DNA of 51,757 nt from Prevotella sp. (GTDB taxonomy: Bacteria; Bacteroidota; Bacteroidia; Bacteroidales; Bacteroidaceae), in assembly GCA_017462915.1 (NCBI GenBank), contig JAFTQG010000002.1:1-51757 (forward strand), read 5' to 3'. The notes below the pieces were generated by a model. The model was not told the origin of the DNA, did not search any database, and saw nothing but the letters and a program-made list of their open reading frames with translations. Made by a program: the position numbers and the translations under genes. This document shows, piece by piece, positions 6,859 through 16,161 of the stretch; positions within the stretch are counted from its first letter, which is position 1, and every line of letters starts with the position of its first letter.

Positions 6859-8532
6859 ATGTACCGCGAACTGACAGAACAAGAGACAGAACAGCTTGAA
6901 AGCCAAGGATGCCGATGCCATGAATGGACAAGCATCGAAGTAGCGGAGGACTTCACGCCTCTGCATATACGCAACACATATTTTGAAGGCCGCATACGCA
7001 TCGGCGCAGACTGCAGGATTGCCAATGTCGGCATCATACGGTCCACCCCTGAAGCGACATTCGGCGAAGGCGTTACCATCAGCGTCCTCAACGAAGCAGG
7101 TGACGGAAACATCATCCTCTACTCCGACCTCACGGCGCAGATGGCAGCCCTCATGGTAAGGAATGCCACCGACACGGCGGTATGGGAACAGCTGAGAAAG
7201 ATGGTGATGCAGGAGATTGACATCACAAGACAGCCATGCACGACCATCGGCAACGGCGTCTCGATTACCGACACAAGGGAGGTGACAAACGTCATCATAG
7301 GCGACGAATGTGAGATAACCGGCGCGGCACGGCTCTCGGAGTGTACGCTGAAGAGCACTCCCGAGGCGAGCATACTCGTCTCCGACGGCGTCATCTGCGA
7401 CAACTGCATAATACAGGCAGGAGCTTCCGTGACAGATTTCGCGAAGCTCTACGACACCTTCGTCGGCGAGGCATGCCATATAGGCAGGGGCTTCACGTCT
7501 GAGAACTCGGTATTCTTCGCCAATTCACACATGGACAACGGAGAGTCGTGTGCAGCACTCTGCGGCCCTTTCTCCGTGTCACACCACAAGTCGACACTGC
7601 TTATCGGAGGAGAATATTCCTTCTACAATGCCGGTTCGGGTACGAACTTCTCCAACCACGCATACAAGATGGGACCGATACACTGGGGCACACTGATGCG
7701 CGGCTCGAAGACCGCCAGCGGTGCACACACGCTATGGCCGGCGCAGGTGGGGACATTCTCCATGCTCATGGGGAAAATCCAGTGCCATCCCGACACCAGA
7801 AGCCTGCCGTTCTCGTACCTTCTGGCTCACGGCGACTGCACATATCTTGTGCCAGGACGCAATCTCACGACCGTGGGGACATACCGTGACATAGAGAAAT
7901 GGCCTAAGCGCGACCGCCGTCCGAAGAACGGAAGGAAGTCTCTGGTGCAGTACGACTGGCTCAATCCGCTCGTCATACAGCAGTGTATCGAGGGCAAGCA
8001 GACACTCGAGAGGCTTCGCAGGGAACAGGGAGAGAACGTCGCGGCATATCAATACAACAACACGGTCATAAAGAACCAGGCGTTGCAGAAAGGCATACGC
8101 TATTATGACCTTGCCATAAGGATGGCGATATACAACGCCCTTGAGGAGCACAGCGCCACGCTTCCCCACTCTACCATGGGTGCAGGAGAGTGGACAGACA
8201 TGCTCGGAATGCTCGCGCCGAAGGCTGAGGTGGAGAGCGTCGTCGACGATATCCGCCGCGGAGAACTGACGGACATCAGCGATGTGGCGGCGATACTGGA
8301 GCATATACATAATGACTATGCCGAGCACAAATGGGCTTTCATCTACCGTATCATCCTGGAATACAAGGGACTTGACACTCTTACGGAGGACGACCGCGAG
8401 ACTCTCGCACAGGAGTTTGCCGGCGCACGGCAGGAATGGCTTAACGCTATCCGCTATGATGCCGAACGGGAATTTGAGCTCGGCGACGTGGATGCCGATA
8501 TGCTCAATGACTTTATCGGGAAGATAAAATGA
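6859..8532 (+). CDS. DUF4954 family left-handed beta-helix (hexapeptide) protein
   Basis: This 557-residue cytosolic protein has no signal peptide. The region of about 35-250 has the periodic Ile/Val/Gly spacing of hexapeptide-repeat (LbetaH) acyltransferases (IRIGADCRIANVGII, IIGDECEITGAARLSECTL, VCDNCIIQAG). About 200-330 carries HMDNGESCAALCGPFSVSHHKSTLLIGG, in a pattern typical of the Bacteroidetes family DUF4954. The last 180 residues are helical. Sugar-nucleotide or acyl transfer is a plausible role by fold, but no activity is known to me for the family. It is transcribed with hflX upstream and the M16 protease downstream, separated on both sides by repeat pairs. Confidence 0.8.
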   Translation: MYRELTEQETEQLESQGCRCHEWTSIEVAEDFTPLHIRNTYFEGRIRIGADCRIANVGIIRSTPEATFGEGVTISVLNEAGDGNIILYSDLTAQMAALMVRNATDTAVWEQLRKMVMQEIDITRQPCTTIGNGVSITDTREVTNVIIGDECEITGAARLSECTLKSTPEASILVSDGVICDNCIIQAGASVTDFAKLYDTFVGEACHIGRGFTSENSVFFANSHMDNGESCAALCGPFSVSHHKSTLLIGGEYSFYNAGSGTNFSNHAYKMGPIHWGTLMRGSKTASGAHTLWPAQVGTFSMLMGKIQCHPDTRSLPFSYLLAHGDCTYLVPGRNLTTVGTYRDIEKWPKRDRRPKNGRKSLVQYDWLNPLVIQQCIEGKQTLERLRREQGENVAAYQYNNTVIKNQALQKGIRYYDLAIRMAIYNALEEHSATLPHSTMGAGEWTDMLGMLAPKAEVESVVDDIRRGELTDISDVAAILEHIHNDYAEHKWAFIYRIILEYKGLDTLTEDDRETLAQEFAGARQEWLNAIRYDAEREFELGDVDADMLNDFIGKIK

Positions 8533-8685
8533 CCGTCAGTTGTTTGGTGGGTTGGTTGTTTAGTGGTTTAGTTATATGCTATCCAACCAAAAACCGATAA
8601 CCAGGCAACCATTATAAAAACAACAAAATTACAAAAACAGCCATCAACCAAACAACAAAACGACAAAACAACCAAACCACCAAAT
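8533..8685. repeat. Stop-to-start repeat pair before the M16 protease gene
   Basis: The G/T arm TTGTTTGGTGGGTTGGTTGTTTAGTGG begins six bases after the stop. The A/C arm (CAACCAAACAACAAAACGACAAAACAACC-type) runs from about 8645 to 8683, just before the ATG at 8686. The middle 60 bases are also G-poor. Confidence 0.85.
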
Positions 8686-11586
8686 ATGAAAAGACTTTTC
8701 CTATCATTTGCAGTCTTGATGACTGTCATGACAGCTGGTGCAAAAGAGCACAAGTATGTCAATGTGCCGGGCGACCCTATGCAGGCAAGACTGTACACCC
8801 TTGACAACGGACTGAAGGTTTACCTCTCCGTAAACAAGGAGAAACCGCGTGTGACTGCACATATCGCCGTAAACACAGGACACCGCAACGACCCTGCAGA
8901 CTGCACGGGTCTCGCACATTACCTTGAGCATCTGATGTTCAAGGGCTCAAAGAAATTCGGCACGACAGACTATGCTGCCGAGAAACCTTACATAGACAAG
9001 ATAACGTCTCTCTATGAGGAATACCGCAAACTCACAGACCCTGCAGAACGTAAGGCAAAGTATCACGAGATAGACTCCGTATCGCAGATTGCGGCACAGT
9101 ACAATATCCCTAACGAGTATGACAAGCTCATGGCTGCCATCGGCGGCGACGGCTCAAACGCATACACATCATTCGATATCACATGCTATACGGAGGATAT
9201 CCCTTCCAACGAGATACAGCGCTGGGCGGAGATACAGGCAGACAGATTCCAGAACCTCGTCATGCGCGGCTTCCATACCGAGCTGGAAGCGGTGTACGAG
9301 GAGAAGAACATCTCGCTGAGCAGCGACGACGAGAAACTCTTCGACGCTGTCTTCGCCAAACTCTTCCCTTCCCACTCCTACGGCACGCAGACGACCATCG
9401 GCACACAAGACCATCTGAAGAATCCTTCGCTTGTGGAGATACAGAAATACTACGACCGTTACTACAAGCCTGACAACATCGCGATATGCATGGCAGGAGA
9501 CTTCGACTGCGACAAGGTCATGGATATCCTTGAGGAACAGTTCGGTTCGTGGAAGCCAGGCAAAGACACCACGCCGCGACAGTTTGAGAGACAGCCCCTG
9601 TTCACACAGCCTCAGGACACTACCGTTGTCGGTCAGGAGAGGGAGCAGGTGATGATGGCATGGCGATTCGACGGCGCCAAGTCACTGCAGTGTGACACTC
9701 TCAGCCTCATCTCCGACATCCTATTCAACAGACGATGCGGACTTATCGACCTTGACATCAACCAGAAGATGCAGCTGCATGACGCCGACGCAGGAGCCTT
9801 CTCACTGAAAGACTACAGCGTGCTCCTCCTCGCCGGCACTCCGAAAGACGGCCAGTCGCTTGACGACACACGCAATATCCTCCTCGGCGAAATCAAGAAG
9901 CTCAAGGCGGGCGACTTCGATGACGACCTGCTCATATCCATCATCAACAATAACAAACGTCAGTATCTCCAGCAGATGGAGAACAACCGCTCTCGCGTAA
10001 GGATAATGGTGGACGCTTTCATCAACGGACAGCCATGGGACGAGCAGGTGCACCAGATAGAGCGCATGGCAAAAATCACGAAGGACGACATCATCGCCTT
10101 TGCAAACAAGTATCTCACGGACGGCTATGTCTGTGCGTACAAGCTGAAAGGCGAGGACAAGAACATCAAGAAGATAGAGAAACCTGCCATCACACCTATA
10201 CCTGCCAACCGCGACAAGGTGTCCGCCTTCCTCACAGACATCACCTCGCGCAAGGTGGAATCTATACAGCCGCAGTTCGTGGACTTCAATACTGATATGA
10301 CAAAGGCCACGACAAAGTCGGGACTTCCTGTGCTTTACGTGCAGAATAAGGAGAACGGACTGTTCCAGCTCGCCTTCCGCTACGAATTCGGAGACCGTGC
10401 CGATGTGCGCTACTCTGTCATAAATGACTTCATTCCGTTGCTCGGCACATCGAAGCTGTCCAACGAACAGATAAAGAAGCAGTTCTACAAACTCGCCTGC
10501 GATTATAACGTGTCGGTAGGAAACACCAATATCACCGTATATCTTACCGGCCTTGACGAGAACATGGAAGCGGCTCTCGCACTGCTCGAGACTGTCCTCA
10601 ACGAATCCAAGGCCGACCAGAAGGTATACGACCTCTATGTGGAGAACGAACTGAAGGAGCGTGCCGAAAGGAAGAAAAACCAGCGAACATGCTTCAGCTA
10701 TCTATGGGAATACGCCCTTCACGGCAAGAACAACGACTACACCAATATGCTTTCGGAGAATGAACTGAAAGCAACGAAGCCGGAAGTCTTCACGGAACTG
10801 CTGAAAGGTCTTGCACAAATCAAGCACACTATACTATATTATGGCCCACGCTCTGTCAAGGATCTCGCCAAAGTCGTTGAGAAGAAGCACAAGGTCACCA
10901 AACATCTTGCCGACGGCCCGACAAACAAGGAATGGGAATGGACCATGACACAGACACCGCAGGTAATCATCGCTCCATACGAGGCGAACAACATCTACCT
11001 CCGTATGCTCAACAACGAGCACCACTCCCTTGACGTGGCAAGCATCCCTACAGCACGACTCTTCAACGAATATTTCGGAGGAGGCATGAACGCCATCGTC
11101 TTCCAGGAACTCCGTGAGACACGAGGCCTCGCCTATAACGCAGGGGCTGTCTATTCGATACCTTCACGCAAGGAGAATCCTCACTACTGGATGGAGCACA
11201 TCATATCACAGAACGACAAGATGACCGAATGTATCAACACATTCAAGGACATCACCGACAATATGCCGCAGACAGAAGCGAACTTCGATATCGCTAAGCA
11301 AAGCATCCTGAAGAATATCGCTTCGGAGCGCACTACAAAGATGAGCATCATCTACAAGTACCTTGCTGCAAAGCAGATAGGTATCGACTATGACATCAAC
11401 AAGACAATCTACGAGACTGTTCCAAGCATGACTCTCCAGAATCTCGTGGACTTCGAGCAGAAGAATATCAAGGGAAAGCCGCTGCACTATATCATACTCG
11501 GCAACGAGAAGGAACTCGACATGAAATTCCTTGAGCAGACAGCTCCTGTGAAACGCGTCACCCTCGAAGACATCTTCGGATATTAA
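8686..11586 (+). CDS. Secreted M16-family zinc metallopeptidase (pitrilysin-like)
   Basis: This 966-residue protein has a signal peptide (MKRLFLSFAVLMTVMTAGA) and is exported to the periplasm or beyond. The inverted zinc motif HxxEH is present as HYLEH near residue 77, and the distal Glu probably lies in AVYEEKN near residue 204-210. A second, inactive M16-type half is present, with the FGGGMNAIVFQELRETRGLAYNAGA block near residues 795-820 that supplies the conserved Arg/Tyr substrate-binding residues. Length fits a fused two-domain M16B/PqqL-like peptidase that degrades peptides in an enclosed chamber. The substrate is unknown. Repeat pairs flank it on both sides. Confidence 0.9.
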   Translation: MKRLFLSFAVLMTVMTAGAKEHKYVNVPGDPMQARLYTLDNGLKVYLSVNKEKPRVTAHIAVNTGHRNDPADCTGLAHYLEHLMFKGSKKFGTTDYAAEKPYIDKITSLYEEYRKLTDPAERKAKYHEIDSVSQIAAQYNIPNEYDKLMAAIGGDGSNAYTSFDITCYTEDIPSNEIQRWAEIQADRFQNLVMRGFHTELEAVYEEKNISLSSDDEKLFDAVFAKLFPSHSYGTQTTIGTQDHLKNPSLVEIQKYYDRYYKPDNIAICMAGDFDCDKVMDILEEQFGSWKPGKDTTPRQFERQPLFTQPQDTTVVGQEREQVMMAWRFDGAKSLQCDTLSLISDILFNRRCGLIDLDINQKMQLHDADAGAFSLKDYSVLLLAGTPKDGQSLDDTRNILLGEIKKLKAGDFDDDLLISIINNNKRQYLQQMENNRSRVRIMVDAFINGQPWDEQVHQIERMAKITKDDIIAFANKYLTDGYVCAYKLKGEDKNIKKIEKPAITPIPANRDKVSAFLTDITSRKVESIQPQFVDFNTDMTKATTKSGLPVLYVQNKENGLFQLAFRYEFGDRADVRYSVINDFIPLLGTSKLSNEQIKKQFYKLACDYNVSVGNTNITVYLTGLDENMEAALALLETVLNESKADQKVYDLYVENELKERAERKKNQRTCFSYLWEYALHGKNNDYTNMLSENELKATKPEVFTELLKGLAQIKHTILYYGPRSVKDLAKVVEKKHKVTKHLADGPTNKEWEWTMTQTPQVIIAPYEANNIYLRMLNNEHHSLDVASIPTARLFNEYFGGGMNAIVFQELRETRGLAYNAGAVYSIPSRKENPHYWMEHIISQNDKMTECINTFKDITDNMPQTEANFDIAKQSILKNIASERTTKMSIIYKYLAAKQIGIDYDINKTIYETVPSMTLQNLVDFEQKNIKGKPLHYIILGNEKELDMKFLEQTAPVKRVTLEDIFGY

Positions 11587-11746
11587 TCGGGTGGTCGTTT
11601 GGTGGTTTAGTGGTTTGGTAACCACGGTTTTTGATTTTCGTTTTCTGTTTTAAGACCTTAACCATAGCCGTACAAACCACAACAAACCACCATATAACAA
11701 AACGACAAAACAACTAAACGACAAAACAACTAAAAACATAATAACA
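11587..11746. repeat. Stop-to-start repeat pair before fumarase
   Basis: GGTGGTCGTTTGGTGGTTTAGTGG-type units start four bases after the stop. The complementary CAAACCACAACAAACCACC and ACAAAACAACTAAACG units lie at about 11675-11735, before the ATG at 11747. Confidence 0.85.
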
Positions 11747-13366
11747 ATGGCAAATCCAGAATTCAAGTATGCGCCAATGTTCCAGCTTGGCGAAGACAAG
11801 ACAGAATACCGCCTTATCTCTAAGGAAGGCGTAAGTGTAAGCGAGTTTGAGGGCACACCGATCCTCAAGGTATCAAAGGAGGCTCTCGAGCTTCTCACGA
11901 CACAGGCATTCCATGATGTCAACTTCATGTTGCGCCGTGAGCACAACGAGAAGGTCGCTTCGATACTCAACTCTCCTGAAGCGTCAGACAATGACAAGTA
12001 TGTCGCACTGACCATGCTCCGCAATGCCGAGGTCGCCTGCAAGGGACAGCTCCCTTTCTGTCAGGACACCGGCACAGCCATCATACACGGCGAGAAGGGA
12101 CAGCAGGTCTGGACAGGCTTCGAGGATGAGGAACCGCTCGCAAAGGGTGTCTACAACACATATACCGAGGACAACCTCCGCTACTCCCAGAATGCACCGC
12201 TCGACATGTACAACGAGGTGAACACACGATGCAACCTCCCTGCACAGATAGACATCGAGGCGACACACGGCATGGAATACAAGTTCCTCTGCGTAGTGAA
12301 GGGTGGCGGTTCAGCCAACAAGACATACCTTTATCAAGAGACAAAGGCGCGCATACAGAATCCGGGCACCCTCGTACCATTCCTCGTGGAGAAGATGAAG
12401 AGCCTCGGAACAGCCGCCTGTCCTCCTTACCACATCGCCTTTGTCATAGGCGGAACGAGCGCGGAGAAGAACCTCCTCACCGTGAAACTCGCCTCAACAA
12501 AATACTATGACTCCCTGCCTACTACAGGAGACGCCACAGGACGCGCCTTCCGCGACATCGAACTGGAGAAGCAACTCCTCGAGGAAGCCAAGAAGATAGG
12601 CTTCGGAGCACAGTTCGGCGGCACGGCATTCGCCCACGACGTGCGTGTCGTACGCCTCCCTCGCCACGGCGCATCATGCCCTATCGGCCTCGGCGTGTCA
12701 TGCTCTGCCGACCGAAATATCAAGGCAAAGATAAACAAGGACGGCATCTGGATTGAGAAGATGGACGACAAACCATACGAACTGATACCTGAAGCTCTGC
12801 GCCAGGCAGGCGAAGGCGACGCCGTATCCATCGATCTCGACCAGCCGATAGCAGATGTCTGCAAGGAACTCTCAAAGTATCCTGTCTCCACACGTGTCAG
12901 CCTCAACGGCACAATCATAGTGGCACGCGACATTGCCCACGCAAAAATCAAGGCACGCCTTGACGCCGGAGAGGGAATGCCGCAGTATTTCAAGGACCAT
13001 CCTGTGCTCTATGCAGGTCCTGCAAAGACACCGGAAGGAATGCCTTGCGGGTCCATGGGCCCGACTACAGCCAACCGCATGGACCCGTACACCGACGAGT
13101 TCCAGGACAACGGCGGCTCGCTCATCATGATAGCCAAGGGCAACCGCACACAGGTAGTCACAGACGCCTGCAAGAAGCACGGCGGATTCTACCTCGGCAG
13201 CATAGGCGGCCCGGCGGCATTCCTGTCGTCAAGCAACATCAAGTCCATCGAGTGTGTCGAGTATCCTGAGCTTGGCATGGAGGCCATCTGGAAGATACGC
13301 GTAGAGAATTTCCCTGCCTTCATCCTCGTAGACGACAAAGGCAATGACTTCTTCAAGCAGTTCTAA
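11747..13366 (+). CDS. fumB: Class I (4Fe-4S) fumarate hydratase
   Basis: This 539-residue iron-sulfur fumarase interconverts fumarate and malate in the reductive branch that makes succinate in Bacteroidales. The N-terminal catalytic half has [10 protein letters not shown] near residues 102-111, carrying the first cluster Cys, and KGGGSANKT near 184-192. [19 protein letters not shown] near 305-323 gives further ligands. The C-terminal beta half contains [11 protein letters not shown] and the closing [13 protein letters not shown]-like block. Length matches E. coli FumA/FumB. The stop codon is immediately followed by the ATG of the decarboxylase gene, so the two are probably co-translated. The symbol follows common annotation of the family; FumA would be equally valid. 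Confidence 0.92.
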   Translation: MANPEFKYAPMFQLGEDKTEYRLISKEGVSVSEFEGTPILKVSKEALELLTTQAFHDVNFMLRREHNEKVASILNSPEASDNDKYVALTMLRNAEVACKGQLPFCQDTGTAIIHGEKGQQVWTGFEDEEPLAKGVYNTYTEDNLRYSQNAPLDMYNEVNTRCNLPAQIDIEATHGMEYKFLCVVKGGGSANKTYLYQETKARIQNPGTLVPFLVEKMKSLGTAACPPYHIAFVIGGTSAEKNLLTVKLASTKYYDSLPTTGDATGRAFRDIELEKQLLEEAKKIGFGAQFGGTAFAHDVRVVRLPRHGASCPIGLGVSCSADRNIKAKINKDGIWIEKMDDKPYELIPEALRQAGEGDAVSIDLDQPIADVCKELSKYPVSTRVSLNGTIIVARDIAHAKIKARLDAGEGMPQYFKDHPVLYAGPAKTPEGMPCGSMGPTTANRMDPYTDEFQDNGGSLIMIAKGNRTQVVTDACKKHGGFYLGSIGGPAAFLSSSNIKSIECVEYPELGMEAIWKIRVENFPAFILVDDKGNDFFKQF

Positions 13367-14857
13367 ATGACAAAAGAGCAACAGATACTGACAGACATGA
13401 CAGAGCAGGGCTACGCCCCGATATACGAAGCCCTCAAGGAATTCTCACGCAAGCATGTCGTGCCCTTCGATGTTCCCGGGCATAAACGCGGCAGGGGAAA
13501 TCCCGAACTCGTAAGACTTCTCGGCAAGCAGTGTGTCGAACTGGACGTCAACTCCATGAAGCCCCTCGACAATCTCTGTCATCCCATCTCCGTCATAAAG
13601 GAGGCGGAAACGCTTTGCGCCAAGGCTTTCGGCGCAAAGCACGCCTTCCTTATGGTAGGAGGCACCACGAGTGCGGTGCAGACGATGGTGCTCACGGCGT
13701 CCAAGAAGGGTGAGAAAATCATCCTTCCGCGCAATGTCCACCGCTCTGTCATCAACGCCCTTGTCGTCAACGGCGCAACACCCATCTATGTCAATCCCGA
13801 TACCGACAAGCGCCTCGGCATAGCTCTCGGCATGAAAATCTCGCAGATAGAGAAGGCCATCGAGGAGAATCCCGACGCAGTCGCCATACTTGTCAACAAC
13901 CCGACATACTACGGCATCTGCTCAAACCTCAAGAAAATCGTGGAACTGGCTCACGCCAACAACATGATGGTCCTTGTAGACGAGGCACACGGCACACACT
14001 TCTATTTCGGAGAGAATATGCCAATATCCGCCATGGCGGCAGGAGCAGACATGTCATGCGTGTCCATGCACAAGAGCGGAGGCTCGCTTACACAAAGCTC
14101 CGTGTTGCTTACCGGCGGCAGCGTGTCACCGGGATATGTGCGTCAGGTCATCAACCTCACGCAGACGACATCGGCTTCCTACCTGCTTCTCGCCTCGCTC
14201 GACATCTCCAGGCGTAACCTTGCCCTGCGCGGCAAGGAGGCCTTCGCCAAGGTGGTCGAGATGGCAGAGTACGGCAGGCATGAGATAAACAAGATAGGAG
14301 GCTACTATGCCTACGGTTCGGAGATTGTCAACGGCGACTCCATCTACGACTTCGACAAGACCAAGCTCTCCATCTTCACCCTCGACATCGGCCTTGCCGG
14401 CATCGAGGTCTATGACCTTCTGCGCGACGAGTATGACATACAGATGGAACTCGGAGACATCGGCAATACACTCGCCTATATCTCCATAGGCGACCGTATG
14501 CGCGAGATGGAACGCCTCGTCTCCGCCCTCTACGACATACGCCGCCGCTACCACAAGGATCGCACGGGCATGTTCGACCACGAGTACATCAACCCCTCCG
14601 TCGTCATGACACCGCAGGAAGCCTTCTATGCCCCTAAGGAGGAGATGCTCCCCATACGCGAGTGCAACGGCAGGATATGCACGGAGTTCGTCATGTCATA
14701 CCCTCCCGGCATCCCTATCCTCGCCCCTGGAGAGCGCATCACACAGGAAATCATAGACTATATCCTCTATGCCAAGGAGAAAGGATGCTCCATGACAGGT
14801 CCTGAGGACGAGAAGATAGAGAGGCTTAATGTCATAAAGGAGAATACTACATATTAA
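13367..14857 (+). CDS. Orn/Lys/Arg-type PLP decarboxylase (SpeA-like)
   Basis: This is a 496-residue fold-type I PLP enzyme of the Orn/Lys/Arg decarboxylase group, of the compact length found in Gram-positive SpeA/YaaO proteins and without the N-terminal wing domain. Visible motifs are FDVPGHKRGRG (about 34-44), the PLP-binding VGGTTSAVQ (about 102-110), DEAHGTHF (about 205-212) and the Schiff-base lysine in SMHKSGGSLTQ (Lys at about 236). The C-terminal small domain contains the SYPPGIP loop near 445. The exact amino-acid substrate (Arg, Lys or Orn) cannot be read from sequence. The aminopropyltransferase gene downstream suggests polyamine synthesis. The ATG directly abuts the fumarase stop. 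Confidence 0.85.
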   Translation: MTKEQQILTDMTEQGYAPIYEALKEFSRKHVVPFDVPGHKRGRGNPELVRLLGKQCVELDVNSMKPLDNLCHPISVIKEAETLCAKAFGAKHAFLMVGGTTSAVQTMVLTASKKGEKIILPRNVHRSVINALVVNGATPIYVNPDTDKRLGIALGMKISQIEKAIEENPDAVAILVNNPTYYGICSNLKKIVELAHANNMMVLVDEAHGTHFYFGENMPISAMAAGADMSCVSMHKSGGSLTQSSVLLTGGSVSPGYVRQVINLTQTTSASYLLLASLDISRRNLALRGKEAFAKVVEMAEYGRHEINKIGGYYAYGSEIVNGDSIYDFDKTKLSIFTLDIGLAGIEVYDLLRDEYDIQMELGDIGNTLAYISIGDRMREMERLVSALYDIRRRYHKDRTGMFDHEYINPSVVMTPQEAFYAPKEEMLPIRECNGRICTEFVMSYPPGIPILAPGERITQEIIDYILYAKEKGCSMTGPEDEKIERLNVIKENTTY

Positions 14858-14969
14858 TAATGTGGTTTAGTGGTTTGGTGGTTTAGTGGTTTGGGTATCT
14901 GAAAATTCAGCTTCAACTATCAGCAAGACCACTAAACCACCAAACAACCAAACGACCAAATAACCGAAC
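14858..14969. repeat. Stop-to-start repeat pair before speE-like gene
   Basis: GTGGTTTAGTGGTTTGG repeats start directly after the decarboxylase stop. ACCACTAAACCACCAAACAACC repeats run from about 14929 to 14962, before the ATG at 14970. The arms can pair perfectly over more than 15 bases, and the loop is about 50 bases. Confidence 0.85.
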
Positions 14970-15821
14970 ATGGATTTCTGGTTTACTGAACGACATACAG
15001 AAGATGTACAGCTGAGCATACGGCTGGACAAGCACATCTTCTCAGAAGAGAACGACAACAACAGGATAGACATCTTCGAATCGCCCGAATACGGGAAGGT
15101 ACTCACTGCCGACGGATACATCGTGATGACCGAGAAGGACGAATTCATATACCACGAGATGATGACCCATATCCCTATGGCCGTGCATCCCGATCCGCGC
15201 AGGATACTCGTCTTCGGCGCAGGAGACGGCGGAGTGGTGCGCGAACTGCTGAAATATCCCGAGGTAGAGCGTATAGACATGGTGGAGGTCAACACCGGTG
15301 TCGTGGAGGCGGCAAAGAAATTCCTGCCTTTCTCCGCCAGCGGACTCGACGACCCAAGGGTCACCATACATCAGCAGAACGCCCTCCGCTACATACGCCA
15401 TATCGTCGGCGAGTATGATGTGATAATCATCGACTCCGCAGGCTACTACGGTCCGGGAGAGAGCCTCCTCTCGAGAGAGTTCTACGGCTCATGCTACAAG
15501 GCTCTGAAAGACGACGGCATCATGGTCAACCAGCACCAGTCGCCTTTCTACGAGGAGGACCGAGTGGAGACACAGAATGCCCACAAACGCATCGTCAACT
15601 CCTTCCCTATCAGCCGAGTATATCAGGCACACATCCCGTCCTATCCATCCGGATACTGGCTCTTCGGCTTCGCGTCGAAGAAGTATCACCCTACAGAAGA
15701 CCTCGATGCCGAACGATGGAACAGACGTGGCATACTCACAAACTACTATACCACCAATCTCCACCGTGGCTCGTTCGCTCTTCCAGCATACGTAGAACGT
15801 CTCCTGAAGATGGTCGAATAG
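14970..15821 (+). CDS. speE: Spermidine synthase-like aminopropyltransferase
   Basis: This 283-residue protein has the spermidine-synthase layout: an N-terminal beta domain (FESPEYGKVLTADGYIVMTEKDEFIYHEMMTH, about 32-63) and a Rossmann methyltransferase-like domain with the decarboxylated-SAM loop FGAGDGGVVREL (about 77-88) and VEVN. In the catalytic loop the first Asp is kept (IIIDSAGYYGPGES, about 151-164), but the usual DxxDP is changed so that the second Asp and the Pro are absent. Substrate preference may therefore differ from putrescine. It follows a PLP decarboxylase, which supports a polyamine role. A strong intrinsic terminator follows at 15882-15924. Confidence 0.85.
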   Translation: MDFWFTERHTEDVQLSIRLDKHIFSEENDNNRIDIFESPEYGKVLTADGYIVMTEKDEFIYHEMMTHIPMAVHPDPRRILVFGAGDGGVVRELLKYPEVERIDMVEVNTGVVEAAKKFLPFSASGLDDPRVTIHQQNALRYIRHIVGEYDVIIIDSAGYYGPGESLLSREFYGSCYKALKDDGIMVNQHQSPFYEEDRVETQNAHKRIVNSFPISRVYQAHIPSYPSGYWLFGFASKKYHPTEDLDAERWNRRGILTNYYTTNLHRGSFALPAYVERLLKMVE

Positions 15822-15881
15822 CATCACACGCTGCGGCGTGACGAAGGCAAGTCAAAAGGCCGAGACATACACTAACAAAAT

Positions 15882-15924
15882 AACGCTCACATCGCTGTAT
15901 GAAGACAGCTGTGTGAGCGTTTTT
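15882..15924 (+). terminator. Intrinsic terminator after speE-like gene
   Basis: AACGCTCACA-TC-GCTGT pairs with ACAGC-TGTGTGAGCGTT around a six-base loop. The stem is followed directly by TTTTC on the plus strand. It ends the plus-strand gene series that starts at hflX. Confidence 0.85.
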
Positions 15925-16007
15925 CATATCGGTTTGTCATACGAAAGGCCACATCTGACAATTCTGCAAATGACGCCTGCCAAATATATGCCTGACGGGC
16001 AACAGAA

Positions 16008-16091
16008 CGGAGGGTGACACTTTACGATACAAAAGGTTACCTTCCGCATGGTAAAGTGTCACCCTCCGCACAGCAAAAGGTCACCTTCTGT
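16008..16091. repeat. GTCACCC/GGGTGAC palindromic intergenic element, copy 1
   Basis: CGGAGGGTGACACTTTAC at 16008-16025 has a perfect 18-base reverse complement at 16051-16068. Inside and after it lie AAAAGGTTACCTTCCG and CAAAAGGTCACCTTCTG. The element lies between convergent genes (speE-like, and the DUF5703 gene on the minus strand). Similar multi-palindrome clusters occur at 23136-23215 and 49418-49491. Confidence 0.85.
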
Positions 16092-16161
16092 TTGTTTCGT
16101 CATAATATGGTAATAATCATGCCATTACCTTTATGAGTTTTTTCTTTATGCAGCCGATGTT

